Below are positions 8,035 through 13,346 of a stretch of 15,874 bases of DNA, piece after piece. This DNA comes from CAXMQS01 sp036446035 (GTDB lineage: Bacteria; Actinomycetota; Acidimicrobiia; Spongiisociales; JAOTWH01): the NCBI GenBank assembly GCA_036446035.1, contig JAZFSG010000008.1, positions 1 to 15,874 on the forward strand, read 5' to 3'. The notes under the pieces were generated by a model that saw nothing but the letters and a program-made list of their open reading frames with translations, made no database searches and had not been told where the DNA came from. Within the stretch, counting starts at the first letter, position 1, and each line of letters begins with the position of its first letter. Made by a program: the position numbers and the translations under genes.

Positions 8035-8588
8035 CTCTCTGGTCGCAACACGAAGGCCGCCCCGATCCCGGCCATGAATCCGAAGGCGTGGCCTTCCCAC
8101 GAAATGCCCGGTCGGGGTATGAGTCCGACGATCAAGGCGCCGCCGTAAACCACGCCGACCACGAGGGCGATGACGATCGATCGCAGGCTCTTGGTGAAGT
8201 AGGCCTTGGCCAGGAGGTACCCGAGGTACCCAAAAACGACTCCGCTGACGCCGATGTGGATGCGGGAGCGAGCGAACACCCAAGTGAGAGCCCCACCGCC
8301 AAGAGCGACAATGGCGGTGACGGCCCCCCAGCGCCGGATGCCATCTGTCATGACGAGCGCACCGAGCACCGCGAAAGGTGCTGAGTTGGAGGCGAGGTGA
8401 CCGAACCCGCCGTGCAGCAGGGGAGCCCACAGGATGCCATCCAGGCCGGAGACTGTCCGCGGCAGGATGCCATGGCGGTCCAGCGAGTCGTCGAAGGCGA
8501 TGGCATCCACGATCTCAACTGACCACAGCAGCGCCAGCGCGCCTCCGATAGCCATCGCAGCAAGGCGTATTGGGGATTGGCGGTCCAT
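8031..8588 (-). CDS. Rhomboid family intramembrane serine protease
   Basis: A 185-residue polytopic membrane protein with about six hydrophobic segments. The rhomboid core is visible: 'LLHGGFGHLASN' at 57-68 (the His and Asn that line the active site), 'GVSGVVFGYLGY' at 113-124 with the nucleophile Ser115 in a GxSG motif, and 'SWEGHAFGFMAG' at 163-174 with the catalytic His167. Residues 106-112 carry RSRIHIG before the serine, as in other bacterial rhomboids. It cleaves membrane-spanning segments of other proteins; the substrate is unknown. The protein is short, without soluble N- or C-terminal extension. The ATG is preceded 6 nt upstream by TAGCCT and has no Shine-Dalgarno sequence, so translation is probably leaderless. 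Confidence 0.92.
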   Translation of the reverse strand: MDRQSPIRLAAMAIGGALALLWSVEIVDAIAFDDSLDRHGILPRTVSGLDGILWAPLLHGGFGHLASNSAPFAVLGALVMTDGIRRWGAVTAIVALGGGALTWVFARSRIHIGVSGVVFGYLGYLLAKAYFTKSLRSIVIALVVGVVYGGALIVGLIPRPGISWEGHAFGFMAGIGAAFVLRPES

Positions 8589-8594
8589 GCGCCG

Positions 8595-8600
8595 AGGCTA
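8595..8600 (-). promoter_or_regulatory. -10 box (TAGCCT), leaderless start of the rhomboid gene
   Basis: TAGCCT ends 6 nt before the ATG at 8588 on the minus strand. It faces the TAGGTT box of the divergent orphan gene 31 bp away. No convincing -35 element is visible. Confidence 0.6.
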
Positions 8601-8631
8601 GGTGCGTTGGCGAGGCTCCATGCGCGGCGGC

Positions 8632-8637
8632 TAGGTT
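8632..8637 (+). promoter_or_regulatory. -10 box (TAGGTT) of the orphan gene
   Basis: TAGGTT ends 9 nt before the ATG at 8647. A TTGGCG at 8607-8612 lies 19 nt upstream and could be the -35; the same hexamer stands 18 nt before the -10 box of the hydroxy-acid oxidase gene. Predicted transcript start is within about 3 nt of the ATG. Confidence 0.5.
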
Positions 8638-8646
8638 CCATGTACT

Positions 8647-9117
8647 ATGTCGGTCCGAGGGCACATGGCGTGGAAACTTGAAGCCATCGGCTTTCCCCAC
8701 ACGGGAGAGCCAATGCGGTGGAGCGGAGATCTGAGCGCTCAGATTCTTCCCCACGGGGTCCTGGCGTGCCGTGCCGCGATCCTCAATCTCCTTGCAGATG
8801 GAGCCGCCTCCGGCGTTCGGCGCTGGTCGGCCGTTGGAGCAGTCACCCACCCGCCAACGCGCCGCAAGCCAATCACCGTTGCTTATGGCGAGGTGCTCGT
8901 GCCGAAGGCGGTGGCTCCCAAGCTGACAGAGGCCGCCTACGAGCGGCGGACGATCTTCGACCTACTGGTAGGGATGAAGGACCCCGGCGAGACGCTCGCC
9001 GAACTGGAGGCCATCGCCAACCACCGGACGCTTGGCAACGACCCCATCACCAACCTTTTGATTCATTCCGGCCAGCCATCCTCCGCTATCTACGAGGTGC
9101 TTGGCCGCATCGTCTAA
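8647..9117 (+). CDS. Hypothetical protein, 156 residues, unrecognised
   Basis: I do not recognise this protein. It has no signal peptide, no membrane segment and no motif that I can assign. It is a mixed alpha/beta sequence with a basic patch 'THPPTRRKP' (67-75), a probable beta strand 'ITVAYGEVLVP' (76-86) and an acidic helical C-terminal half (about 90-156). The start could be ATG 8647 or the internal ATG 8665 (residue 7); I prefer 8647 because of the TAGGTT box close upstream. It stands alone between the divergent rhomboid gene and the convergent DUF2277 gene. Coding potential is supported by third-position GC bias and by the lack of a better frame over this stretch. Confidence 0.65.
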   Translation: MSVRGHMAWKLEAIGFPHTGEPMRWSGDLSAQILPHGVLACRAAILNLLADGAASGVRRWSAVGAVTHPPTRRKPITVAYGEVLVPKAVAPKLTEAAYERRTIFDLLVGMKDPGETLAELEAIANHRTLGNDPITNLLIHSGQPSSAIYEVLGRIV

Positions 9118-9145
9118 GCCGCCGCCCTTCAGTGAAGCGGCCGGC
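9118..9145. terminator. Possible bidirectional hairpin between convergent genes
   Basis: GCCGCCGC (9118-9125) can pair with GCGGCCGGC (9137-9145) as two 4-bp GC helices with one bulged C and an 11-nt loop. It sits in the 11-nt gap between the orphan gene stop (9115-9117) and the DUF2277 stop (9129-9131). There is no U-tract, so the call is weak. Confidence 0.3.
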
Positions 9146-9347
9146 TTGGGCGTACTACCAGGTTGTCGAGGAGCCGCCTCGAGACTGCAGTGATGTCGGC
9201 CACTGCGATGCCGAACACCTCTTCGTTGGCCTGAGATGGCTTGCGGTAGCCGCTTATCTTGCGTACGAACTGCAGCGCCGCAGCCTCGATGTCTTCGTCG
9301 GTGGCCGCCTGCTCGGCGTCGCGCAACGTCTTGATGCTTCTGCACAT
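9129..9347 (-). CDS. DUF2277 family protein
   Basis: A 72-residue soluble protein that starts MCRSIKTLR, the hallmark of the DUF2277 family, followed by 'TDEDIEAAALQFVRKISGYRKPS' split over residues 16-38 and a helical C-terminal part. The family is small (about 70-90 residues), widespread in actinobacteria and proteobacteria, and of unknown function. Cys2 and the 'AALQ(F/Y)VRK(I/V)SG' core are conserved features that can be seen here. The TAGCTT box 6 nt before the ATG indicates a leaderless transcript. A small orphan gene lies 46 nt upstream on the same strand. Confidence 0.88.
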   Translation of the reverse strand: MCRSIKTLRDAEQAATDEDIEAAALQFVRKISGYRKPSQANEEVFGIAVADITAVSRRLLDNLVVRPSRPLH

Positions 9348-9353
9348 GGCACG

Positions 9354-9359
9354 AAGCTA
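9354..9359 (-). promoter_or_regulatory. -10 box (TAGCTT), leaderless start of the DUF2277 gene
   Basis: TAGCTT ends 6 nt before ATG at 9347 on the minus strand; the 6-nt gap has no ribosome binding site. The box lies in the 46-nt gap after the upstream orphan gene, so DUF2277 probably has its own promoter. Confidence 0.6.
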
Positions 9360-9393
9360 GCCGAACCCAGCCGACTCAAACTTCGCGGCCAGA

Positions 9394-9633
9394 TCAGTGG
9401 CTGGTGGAAGCACGCCTCAGCATCCGCATCCAGAAGAACCCCGACTCCTTGTTCTCGGGCGTGAGCCGAGGGAGATGAGCCGAGCGGCGCACGTAGTGCG
9501 AGGGCTCGTCGAGGTCATGGAGGCGATAGCGAGCGAGGCGTGCCGCGTCGGGTTCGGGCCGTTTCCAGAGGTCGTCCGCCCAGTTGTTGGCGACCTCTTC
9601 CTCTGTGGCGAGTGTGCTCATCACCGTCACCAT
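9394..9633 (-). CDS. Small hypothetical protein, 79 residues
   Basis: I do not recognise this protein. It is hydrophilic and charged, with an acidic helix 'TEEEVANNWADDLWK' near the N-terminus, then 'RPEPDAARLARYRLHDLDEPSHYVRR' in parts, and a basic end. No membrane segment or signal peptide is seen. I chose ATG 9633 because GAGGTG lies 4 nt upstream, a good match to the anti-Shine-Dalgarno sequence. A second ATG at 9621 (MSTLATEEE) has TATGGT 7 nt upstream and could be a leaderless start; a still longer frame to 9711 lacks any start signal. It is probably expressed separately from DUF2277, which has its own promoter. Confidence 0.6.
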   Translation of the reverse strand: MVTVMSTLATEEEVANNWADDLWKRPEPDAARLARYRLHDLDEPSHYVRRSAHLPRLTPENKESGFFWMRMLRRASTSH

Positions 9634-9734
9634 ACGCCACCTCTTGGCCGCGGCTAGGGATTTCCGACTCCATTTGTTTCCCATTCTCTGACAGCTCAGC
9701 GGTGATCCCATTGGCGCGGTCCCGACCCGGCCCC

Positions 9735-9740
9735 TAGGTT
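9735..9740 (+). promoter_or_regulatory. -10 box (TAGGTT), leaderless start of the 2-hydroxy-acid oxidase gene
   Basis: TAGGTT ends exactly 6 nt before ATG 9747. TTGGCG at 9711-9716 sits 18 nt upstream as a plausible -35. No ribosome binding site is present. The rest of the 113-bp gap 9634-9746 shows nothing else I can assign. Confidence 0.65.
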
Positions 9741-9746
9741 CGGTTC

Positions 9747-10796
9747 ATGGATCTAGAGGCCCTGCAGCGCCAAGCCAAGACAGTCATGGAGCCGACCGCC
9801 TATGGCTACTACTCGGGCGGAGCCGACGATGAACTGACATTGGCCGACAACGTGGCCGCGTGGCGGCGGCACAAGCTGCTGCCCCATGTGCTGCGGGATG
9901 TTTCTGTCGTAGATACCTCGACGGAGATCCTCGGTTTCTCGATGAGGGCTCCGGTCCTTGTCGCTCCAACCGGATATCACCGGCTTGGCGACCCCGATGG
10001 AGAGGCGGCGACTGCTCGTGGCTCGGCTGCTTCCGGTGCCGTGATGGTGGTGTCGACTCTGGGAACGATCCGGCTCGAGGATGTGGCCGCAGCTGCTCCT
10101 AGTGCGCCCCGATGGTTCCAGGTCTACATCCACAAGGATCGGGAGCTGACCGAGGCCATCGTGATGCGCGCCGTCGCCGCTGGTTACGGGGCCCTCATGC
10201 TGACAGTCGACCTGGCCGTTCTCGGCAATAGGCGACGCGACGAGATCCACAGCTTCACGCTCCCCGAGGGGATGACGATGGCGAACTTCGAGGAGGCGGT
10301 GCCCGACGTTGAAGGGTCGGGGCTCGGCGCATTCGCGACGGCGGCCTTCGACCCCAACCTCACACCCGACGACATCCAGTGGCTGGCGTCCGTGAGTGGG
10401 CTTCCCGTTCTGGTGAAGGGGGTGCTGCGCGCCGACGACGCCCTGGTTGCGGTCGATGCCGGCGCAGCCGGAATCGTCGTCTCCAACCATGGCGGTCGCC
10501 AACTCGACACGGCAGTGGCGACGGCCGACGCCCTCGGTGCCGTCGTCGAGGCGGTTGACGACCGAGCGGCGGTGCTCGTCGACGGGGGAGTTCGCACCGG
10601 CACCGACGTCGTCAAGGCGTTGGCGATGGGAGCTGGCGCCGTGTTGCTGGGCCGTCCCGTGCTGTGGGGCCTGGCCACGGGGGGAGAGGCGGGGGTGGCT
10701 GCGGTTCTCGATGGCTTTACGTCAGAAACCGCTCGTGCCATGGCACTTTGTGGCGTGACGGCCGTCGATCAAATCGGCAGCGAGCTTCTCGCTTAG
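9747..10796 (+). CDS. FMN-dependent alpha-hydroxy-acid oxidase/dehydrogenase
   Basis: A 349-residue soluble TIM-barrel flavoenzyme of the glycolate oxidase / L-lactate dehydrogenase family, which oxidises an (S)-2-hydroxy acid to the 2-oxo acid. Family landmarks are in order: 'YGYYSGGADDELTLADN' (19-35) with the active-site Tyr22, 'APVLVAPTG' (68-76), 'WFQVYIHKD' (123-131), 'LTVDLAVLGNRRRD' (152-165), Lys224 in 'VLVKGV', 'SNHGGRQLD' (246-254) with the base His248 and Arg251, and 'DGGVRTGTDV' plus 'LGRP' (279-288, 301-304) for FMN phosphate. Length is typical. No membrane-binding insert is seen, so an oxidase or monooxygenase with a soluble acceptor is as likely as a respiratory dehydrogenase. 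It is a single gene; no mycofactocin genes lie nearby. Its stop overlaps that of the acetyltransferase gene (TTAG). Confidence 0.92.
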   Translation: MDLEALQRQAKTVMEPTAYGYYSGGADDELTLADNVAAWRRHKLLPHVLRDVSVVDTSTEILGFSMRAPVLVAPTGYHRLGDPDGEAATARGSAASGAVMVVSTLGTIRLEDVAAAAPSAPRWFQVYIHKDRELTEAIVMRAVAAGYGALMLTVDLAVLGNRRRDEIHSFTLPEGMTMANFEEAVPDVEGSGLGAFATAAFDPNLTPDDIQWLASVSGLPVLVKGVLRADDALVAVDAGAAGIVVSNHGGRQLDTAVATADALGAVVEAVDDRAAVLVDGGVRTGTDVVKALAMGAGAVLLGRPVLWGLATGGEAGVAAVLDGFTSETARAMALCGVTAVDQIGSELLA

Positions 10797-11347
10797 GACA
10801 GCCGTTTGGTGGTCTCGCCTATGCCGTCGTGAGCGGTCGGGACGGCGAATCCGCTCCTGGCGAGAACGCCGGCGGCGCCCGGGTTCGATGCCAGGAACGT
10901 CGCCGTGAACTCTGAGATGCCGGCGGCGACCGCGGCCTTCTCCAAGAGAGCGACCAAACCAGAGGCAACGCCCAGCCTTCGGTATGAGGGTTTGACAACG
11001 AAGGCCACCTCGGCGCTGGCAGCATCGGTTTCCCCTTCGTAGCGGGCGATGGCGACAGGCTCCACACCGTCCCATGCGGTCAACGCAAGGCGCCACACGT
11101 AATCGACCGTGACCAGACGGGTGAGATGATGCTCGTCAAGCTGGGGGCGTGGGGTCAGGAAGCGCAAACGGAGCGTCTCGTCGTCTGCGTTCTCGAACTC
11201 GGCGCGCAGCAGGGCGGCGTCGCCTGGGATAACGGGTCGCACCGCGAGCCGACGGCCGTCGGCGAGCCCGAGCGAACCCTCCAATTCGATCGGGTATCCG
11301 TGTGGGGTCTCTGCCGTCGCATCCAAGGTGCTTGCAATTGTAAGCAC
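10793..11347 (-). CDS. GNAT family N-acetyltransferase (Pat-like)
   Basis: A 184-residue acetyltransferase. Residues 30-92 ('DGRRLAVRPVIPGDAALLRA', then 'LRLRFLTPRPQLDEHHLTRL') resemble the GNAT domain of protein acetyltransferases such as mycobacterial Pat and the C-terminal part of PatZ, which acetylate acyl-CoA synthetases. The acetyl-CoA loop is 'VVKPSYRRLGVASGLVALLE' (117-136), with RRLGVA as the R-x-x-G-x-A motif, followed by 'LASNPGAAGVLARSGF' (152-167). No cyclic-nucleotide domain is fused, unlike mycobacterial Pat. The longest start is GTG 11347, inside a 20-bp palindrome. If the TACAAT in the palindrome is the -10 box, translation would instead begin at the in-frame TTG at codon 8 (11326). 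The substrate cannot be determined here. Confidence 0.85.
   Translation of the reverse strand: MLTIASTLDATAETPHGYPIELEGSLGLADGRRLAVRPVIPGDAALLRAEFENADDETLRLRFLTPRPQLDEHHLTRLVTVDYVWRLALTAWDGVEPVAIARYEGETDAASAEVAFVVKPSYRRLGVASGLVALLEKAAVAAGISEFTATFLASNPGAAGVLARSGFAVPTAHDGIGETTKRLS
11328..11347. promoter_or_regulatory. 20-bp palindrome at the acetyltransferase gene start
   Basis: GTGCTTGCAATTGTAAGCAC is an inverted repeat of two 10-base arms with one mismatched position per arm. It covers the GTG start and, on the minus strand, a TACAAT hexamer (11341-11336) that could be a -10 box. A dimeric repressor binding here would block the promoter. No regulator gene lies in the window. Confidence 0.4.
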
Positions 11348-11354
11348 TGGTTGC

Positions 11355-11420
11355 CAAGAAGAAACCGGGTGCCCTGTTGGGGCACCCGGTTCCGGGCTAG
11401 TCCTGGGAGGAGGGACCGCA
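11355..11420 (-). ncRNA. Candidate small RNA or long bcp 3' UTR with an anti-Shine-Dalgarno-like loop
   Basis: In the 135-bp gap between bcp and the acetyltransferase gene, the minus strand carries TAGCTT (11432-11427), which fits the -10 pattern of the window. Transcription from about 11420 would give an RNA of about 65 nt. It has a first hairpin of GGTCC/GGACT (one G-U pair) with loop CUCCUCCCA, then the strong terminator hairpin. The loop copies the 16S anti-Shine-Dalgarno sequence. A TTGACA lies at 11447-11442 but is only 9 nt from TAGCTT. The same sequence could simply be the 3' UTR of the bcp operon. Confidence 0.3.
11363..11391 (-). terminator. Intrinsic terminator of the bcp operon
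   Basis: A perfect 12-bp GC-rich stem (AACCGGGTGCCC paired with GGGCACCCGGTT) with a 5-nt loop. On the minus strand it is followed by TCTTCTT, so the stem end plus tail reads TTTCTTCTT. It lies 92 nt beyond the bcp stop and ends the minus-strand operon that starts at 14095. It is the only strong terminator in the window. Confidence 0.85.
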
Positions 11421-11482
11421 ATCAGAAAGCTATGCGGACCCTGTCAAGGAAAGGTGTCTCAGGTGTGAAACGATTGTGAAGA

Positions 11483-11950
11483 CTACGCCAGCTCTTGGGT
11501 CACCCTGGCGGCGTGACCCTTTGCCCGAACGTTGTACCAGGCGTGCTCGATGGTGCCGTCGGCACCGATGGCGAATGTCGAGCGGATCATGCCTTCGTAC
11601 TCGCGGCCGTAGTTCTTCTTTGTGCCCCAGGCGCCATACGCCTTGGCTATCGAATGGTCTTCATCGGAGAGCAACGGAAACGAAAGGTTGTGTTCTGATT
11701 TGAACTCGGCGAGGCGCTTCGGTTCGTCTGGGCTGATGCCGACGATCTGGTAGCCGGCTGCAGATAGCGACTCGTGGTTATCGCGAAAGTCGCAGGACTC
11801 GGCGGTACAGCCCGGGGTGAAGGCCTTGGGGTAGAAGTACATGATGAGCTTGGAGCCGGCGAAGTCGCTGAGGGCGGTCATGGCACCAGTGTGGTCGGAT
11901 GCCTTGAACGCAGGAGCCGGCTCTCCGGAACGAAGGTGTTTGGTTGTCAT
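11483..11950 (-). CDS. bcp: Peroxiredoxin, BCP/PrxQ subfamily (thioredoxin-dependent thiol peroxidase)
   Basis: A 155-residue cytoplasmic peroxidase that reduces H2O2 and organic hydroperoxides with thioredoxin or a similar donor. The active site is 'YPKAFTPGCTAESCDFRDN' (40-58): Thr45, Pro46 and the peroxidatic Cys48, with the resolving Cys53 five residues on, the arrangement of atypical two-Cys PrxQ proteins. 'GISPDEPKRLAEFK' (71-84) and 'FPLLSDED' (91-98) are also typical, and Arg123 in 'MIRSTF' completes the catalytic set. The start at ATG 11950 removes an unlikely 16-residue extension. It is the last gene of the operon, 10 nt after the rlmN stop. A TAGGGT box built into the rlmN end lies 7 nt before the ATG, so it may also be made as a separate leaderless mRNA. 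Confidence 0.95.
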   Translation of the reverse strand: MTTKHLRSGEPAPAFKASDHTGAMTALSDFAGSKLIMYFYPKAFTPGCTAESCDFRDNHESLSAAGYQIVGISPDEPKRLAEFKSEHNLSFPLLSDEDHSIAKAYGAWGTKKNYGREYEGMIRSTFAIGADGTIEHAWYNVRAKGHAARVTQELA

Positions 11951-11957
11951 GAGGCGA

Positions 11958-11963
11958 ACCCTA
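11958..11963 (-). promoter_or_regulatory. -10 box (TAGGGT), internal leaderless promoter of bcp
   Basis: TAGGGT on the minus strand begins with the TAG stop codon of rlmN and ends 7 nt before the bcp ATG. TATAGGGT makes it a good extended match to TANNNT. It would allow bcp to be expressed independently of the operon. Confidence 0.5.
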
Positions 11964-12986
11964 TACCGATCTGGCACGCAGCTGACCGCAGGCGGCATCG
12001 ATATCGCGCCCCCTCGTGTCTCGCACGGTCACGTTGGCTCCGTTCGAGCGAGCGGTTTCGACGAATCTGGCGACGGTCTCTCGGGAGGGGGCGGTGTGTT
12101 CTGTCAGGGGTGTCGGATTGAGGGCTATCACGTTGACGTGTGCCTTCATGCGGTGTGCTATCGCCGCCAACTTCACGGCTTGCTCATCAGAATCGTTGAC
12201 GCCATTCATCAAGGTCCACTCGATCGAAACGCGCCTGCCTTTGGCCTCGAAGAACTCGACGCCGGCCGATATCACGGACTCGAGCGGATAGCGGTCGTTG
12301 AGGGGGACCAACGACGAGCGGAGGGCATCGTCTGCAGCGTGGAGGCTGATCGCGAGGTTGACCGGCCACGGCTCGGCTGCCAGGCGGCGGATCCCCGGAA
12401 CGACACCAACGGTCGACACCGTTATCGACCGTGCTGATCTGCCCATAACTTCGATGAGCCGGCGCAGCGACTCGCGCAGGTGGGCGTAGTTAGCTAGTGG
12501 CTCGCCCATGCCCATGAACACGATGTTGCTGACGCGTTGCGGCGAGTCCGGCAACGACCGTGCCTTCAGTGACGCCTCGGCAAGTGCCACCTGGGCGGTT
12601 ATCTCTCCTGCGTTCAAGTGGCGTTCGAAGCCGAACTGACCGGTGGCGCAGAAAGTGCATGCCATGGCGCATCCAGCCTGACTGGAGATACACAGGGTCG
12701 TGCGCTCGTCGTAGCCCATGAGCACGGCTTCGATCGAGGCACCGTCGGGTGTCCGCAACAGCCACTTGCGTGTTGCGCCGCGGTCGCCCTCCTGTTCGAT
12801 CTCGATGGCGAAAGGCCATAGCGGCTGGAGGCTCGACCTCAGCTCCTGGGACAGATTGGTCATCATGTCTGACGTCAGCACTGGATGTTGGTAGAGCCAC
12901 TCGGACAGTTGGCGGGCCCTGAAGCCTGGTTCGTCTGGGAGGAGTGAGGCCAGCTCCTCGGGCGCCACCAGATAGGGAGAGGTCAC
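11961..12986 (-). CDS. rlmN: Dual-specificity RNA methyltransferase RlmN (23S rRNA A2503 / tRNA A37 C2-methylation)
   Basis: A 341-residue radical SAM enzyme that methylates C2 of adenosine 2503 in 23S rRNA and of adenosine 37 in some tRNAs. The iron-sulphur motif CxxxCxxC is Cys106-Cys110-Cys113 in 'QAGCAMACTFCATGQ'. 'FMGMGEPLANY' (157-167) is the SAM-binding GGEP-like motif, 'LAISLHAADD' (211-220) and 'PLNDRYP' (228-234) follow, and Cys333 near the C-terminus is the methyl-carrying or resolving cysteine. The N-terminal part (20-60) carries the 'RARQLSEWLYQH' helical domain. Start is GTG 12986, 3 nt after the stop of the preceding gene, with no ribosome binding site, so it probably relies on coupling to that gene. 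Length is normal and all key cysteines are present. Confidence 0.96.
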   Translation of the reverse strand: MTSPYLVAPEELASLLPDEPGFRARQLSEWLYQHPVLTSDMMTNLSQELRSSLQPLWPFAIEIEQEGDRGATRKWLLRTPDGASIEAVLMGYDERTTLCISSQAGCAMACTFCATGQFGFERHLNAGEITAQVALAEASLKARSLPDSPQRVSNIVFMGMGEPLANYAHLRESLRRLIEVMGRSARSITVSTVGVVPGIRRLAAEPWPVNLAISLHAADDALRSSLVPLNDRYPLESVISAGVEFFEAKGRRVSIEWTLMNGVNDSDEQAVKLAAIAHRMKAHVNVIALNPTPLTEHTAPSRETVARFVETARSNGANVTVRDTRGRDIDAACGQLRARSV

Positions 12987-12989
12987 TGG

Positions 12990-13346
12990 TTAGGTCAGGC
13001 GCAGTCGAGCCTGGTCCGCCCAACCCGCCACCTGATCCTCGCTGACGTCAACCGCCTCGGCAGTTGCCGCAACATCGGCCGCGATCAGTTCGGCAAACGT
13101 CGTGATACCGGCGTCGGCGAGGCGCTTGGAGTAGGCGGGTCCGATGCCGTTGATCTCGGTGAGATCGTCGCCGAGCATGGCCCGCGTCGCCTTCACCGGT
13201 GCTGTCGTCTCGCCGTTGGGGCTGTCTGCTTTGAAGTGAGGGGGAGGGGTTGGGTCTTCGGGGATCCGGACCAGCTTGTCTCGCATCAGGTAGGCGACGG
13301 CAGCCACTCCTGTGACGATTCCAACGAATCGAATGAGTCGTCTCAT
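12990..13346 (-). CDS. Membrane-anchored helix-hairpin-helix protein
   Basis: A 118-residue protein. Residues 4-21 are one hydrophobic helix flanked by Arg, so it is probably anchored in the membrane with the rest inside the cell. A Pro-rich linker (31-50) leads to a helix-hairpin-helix domain at about 60-115, with 'LTEINGIGPAYSKRLADAGI' (62-81) showing the IxGIGPxxxxxL turn, as in HHH_5 domains found in ribosomal-stalk, DNA-binding and 'pathogenicity'-type proteins. This domain binds nucleic acid or acts as a protein contact. The ATG overlaps the transglycosylase stop (ATGA). A TAGGGT box also lies 6 nt upstream within that gene's end, so coupled and leaderless expression are both possible. 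Its exact role is unknown. Confidence 0.82.
   Translation of the reverse strand: MRRLIRFVGIVTGVAAVAYLMRDKLVRIPEDPTPPPHFKADSPNGETTAPVKATRAMLGDDLTEINGIGPAYSKRLADAGITTFAELIAADVAATAEAVDVSEDQVAGWADQARLRLT

Noticed and set aside
8718..9464. Plus-strand open frame of about 250 codons overlapping the orphan and DUF2277 genes
   Set aside because: Arg/Ser/Pro-rich composition typical of a shadow frame; it conflicts with the recognised DUF2277 gene and the promoter-backed orphan gene.
9747..10796. Hydroxy-acid oxidase as MftD of a mycofactocin cluster
   Set aside because: No mftA-C or other cluster genes are nearby; the sequence fits the general 2-hydroxy-acid oxidase family.
11126..11479. Plus-strand open frame of 117 codons through the bcp-acetyltransferase gap
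   Set aside because: It crosses the terminator hairpin and the acetyltransferase coding region antisense, with low-complexity composition and no ribosome binding site.
11393..11482. Possible tRNA gene in the gap after bcp
   Set aside because: No cloverleaf, no T-loop GTTCGA-type sequence and no acceptor stem could be drawn.
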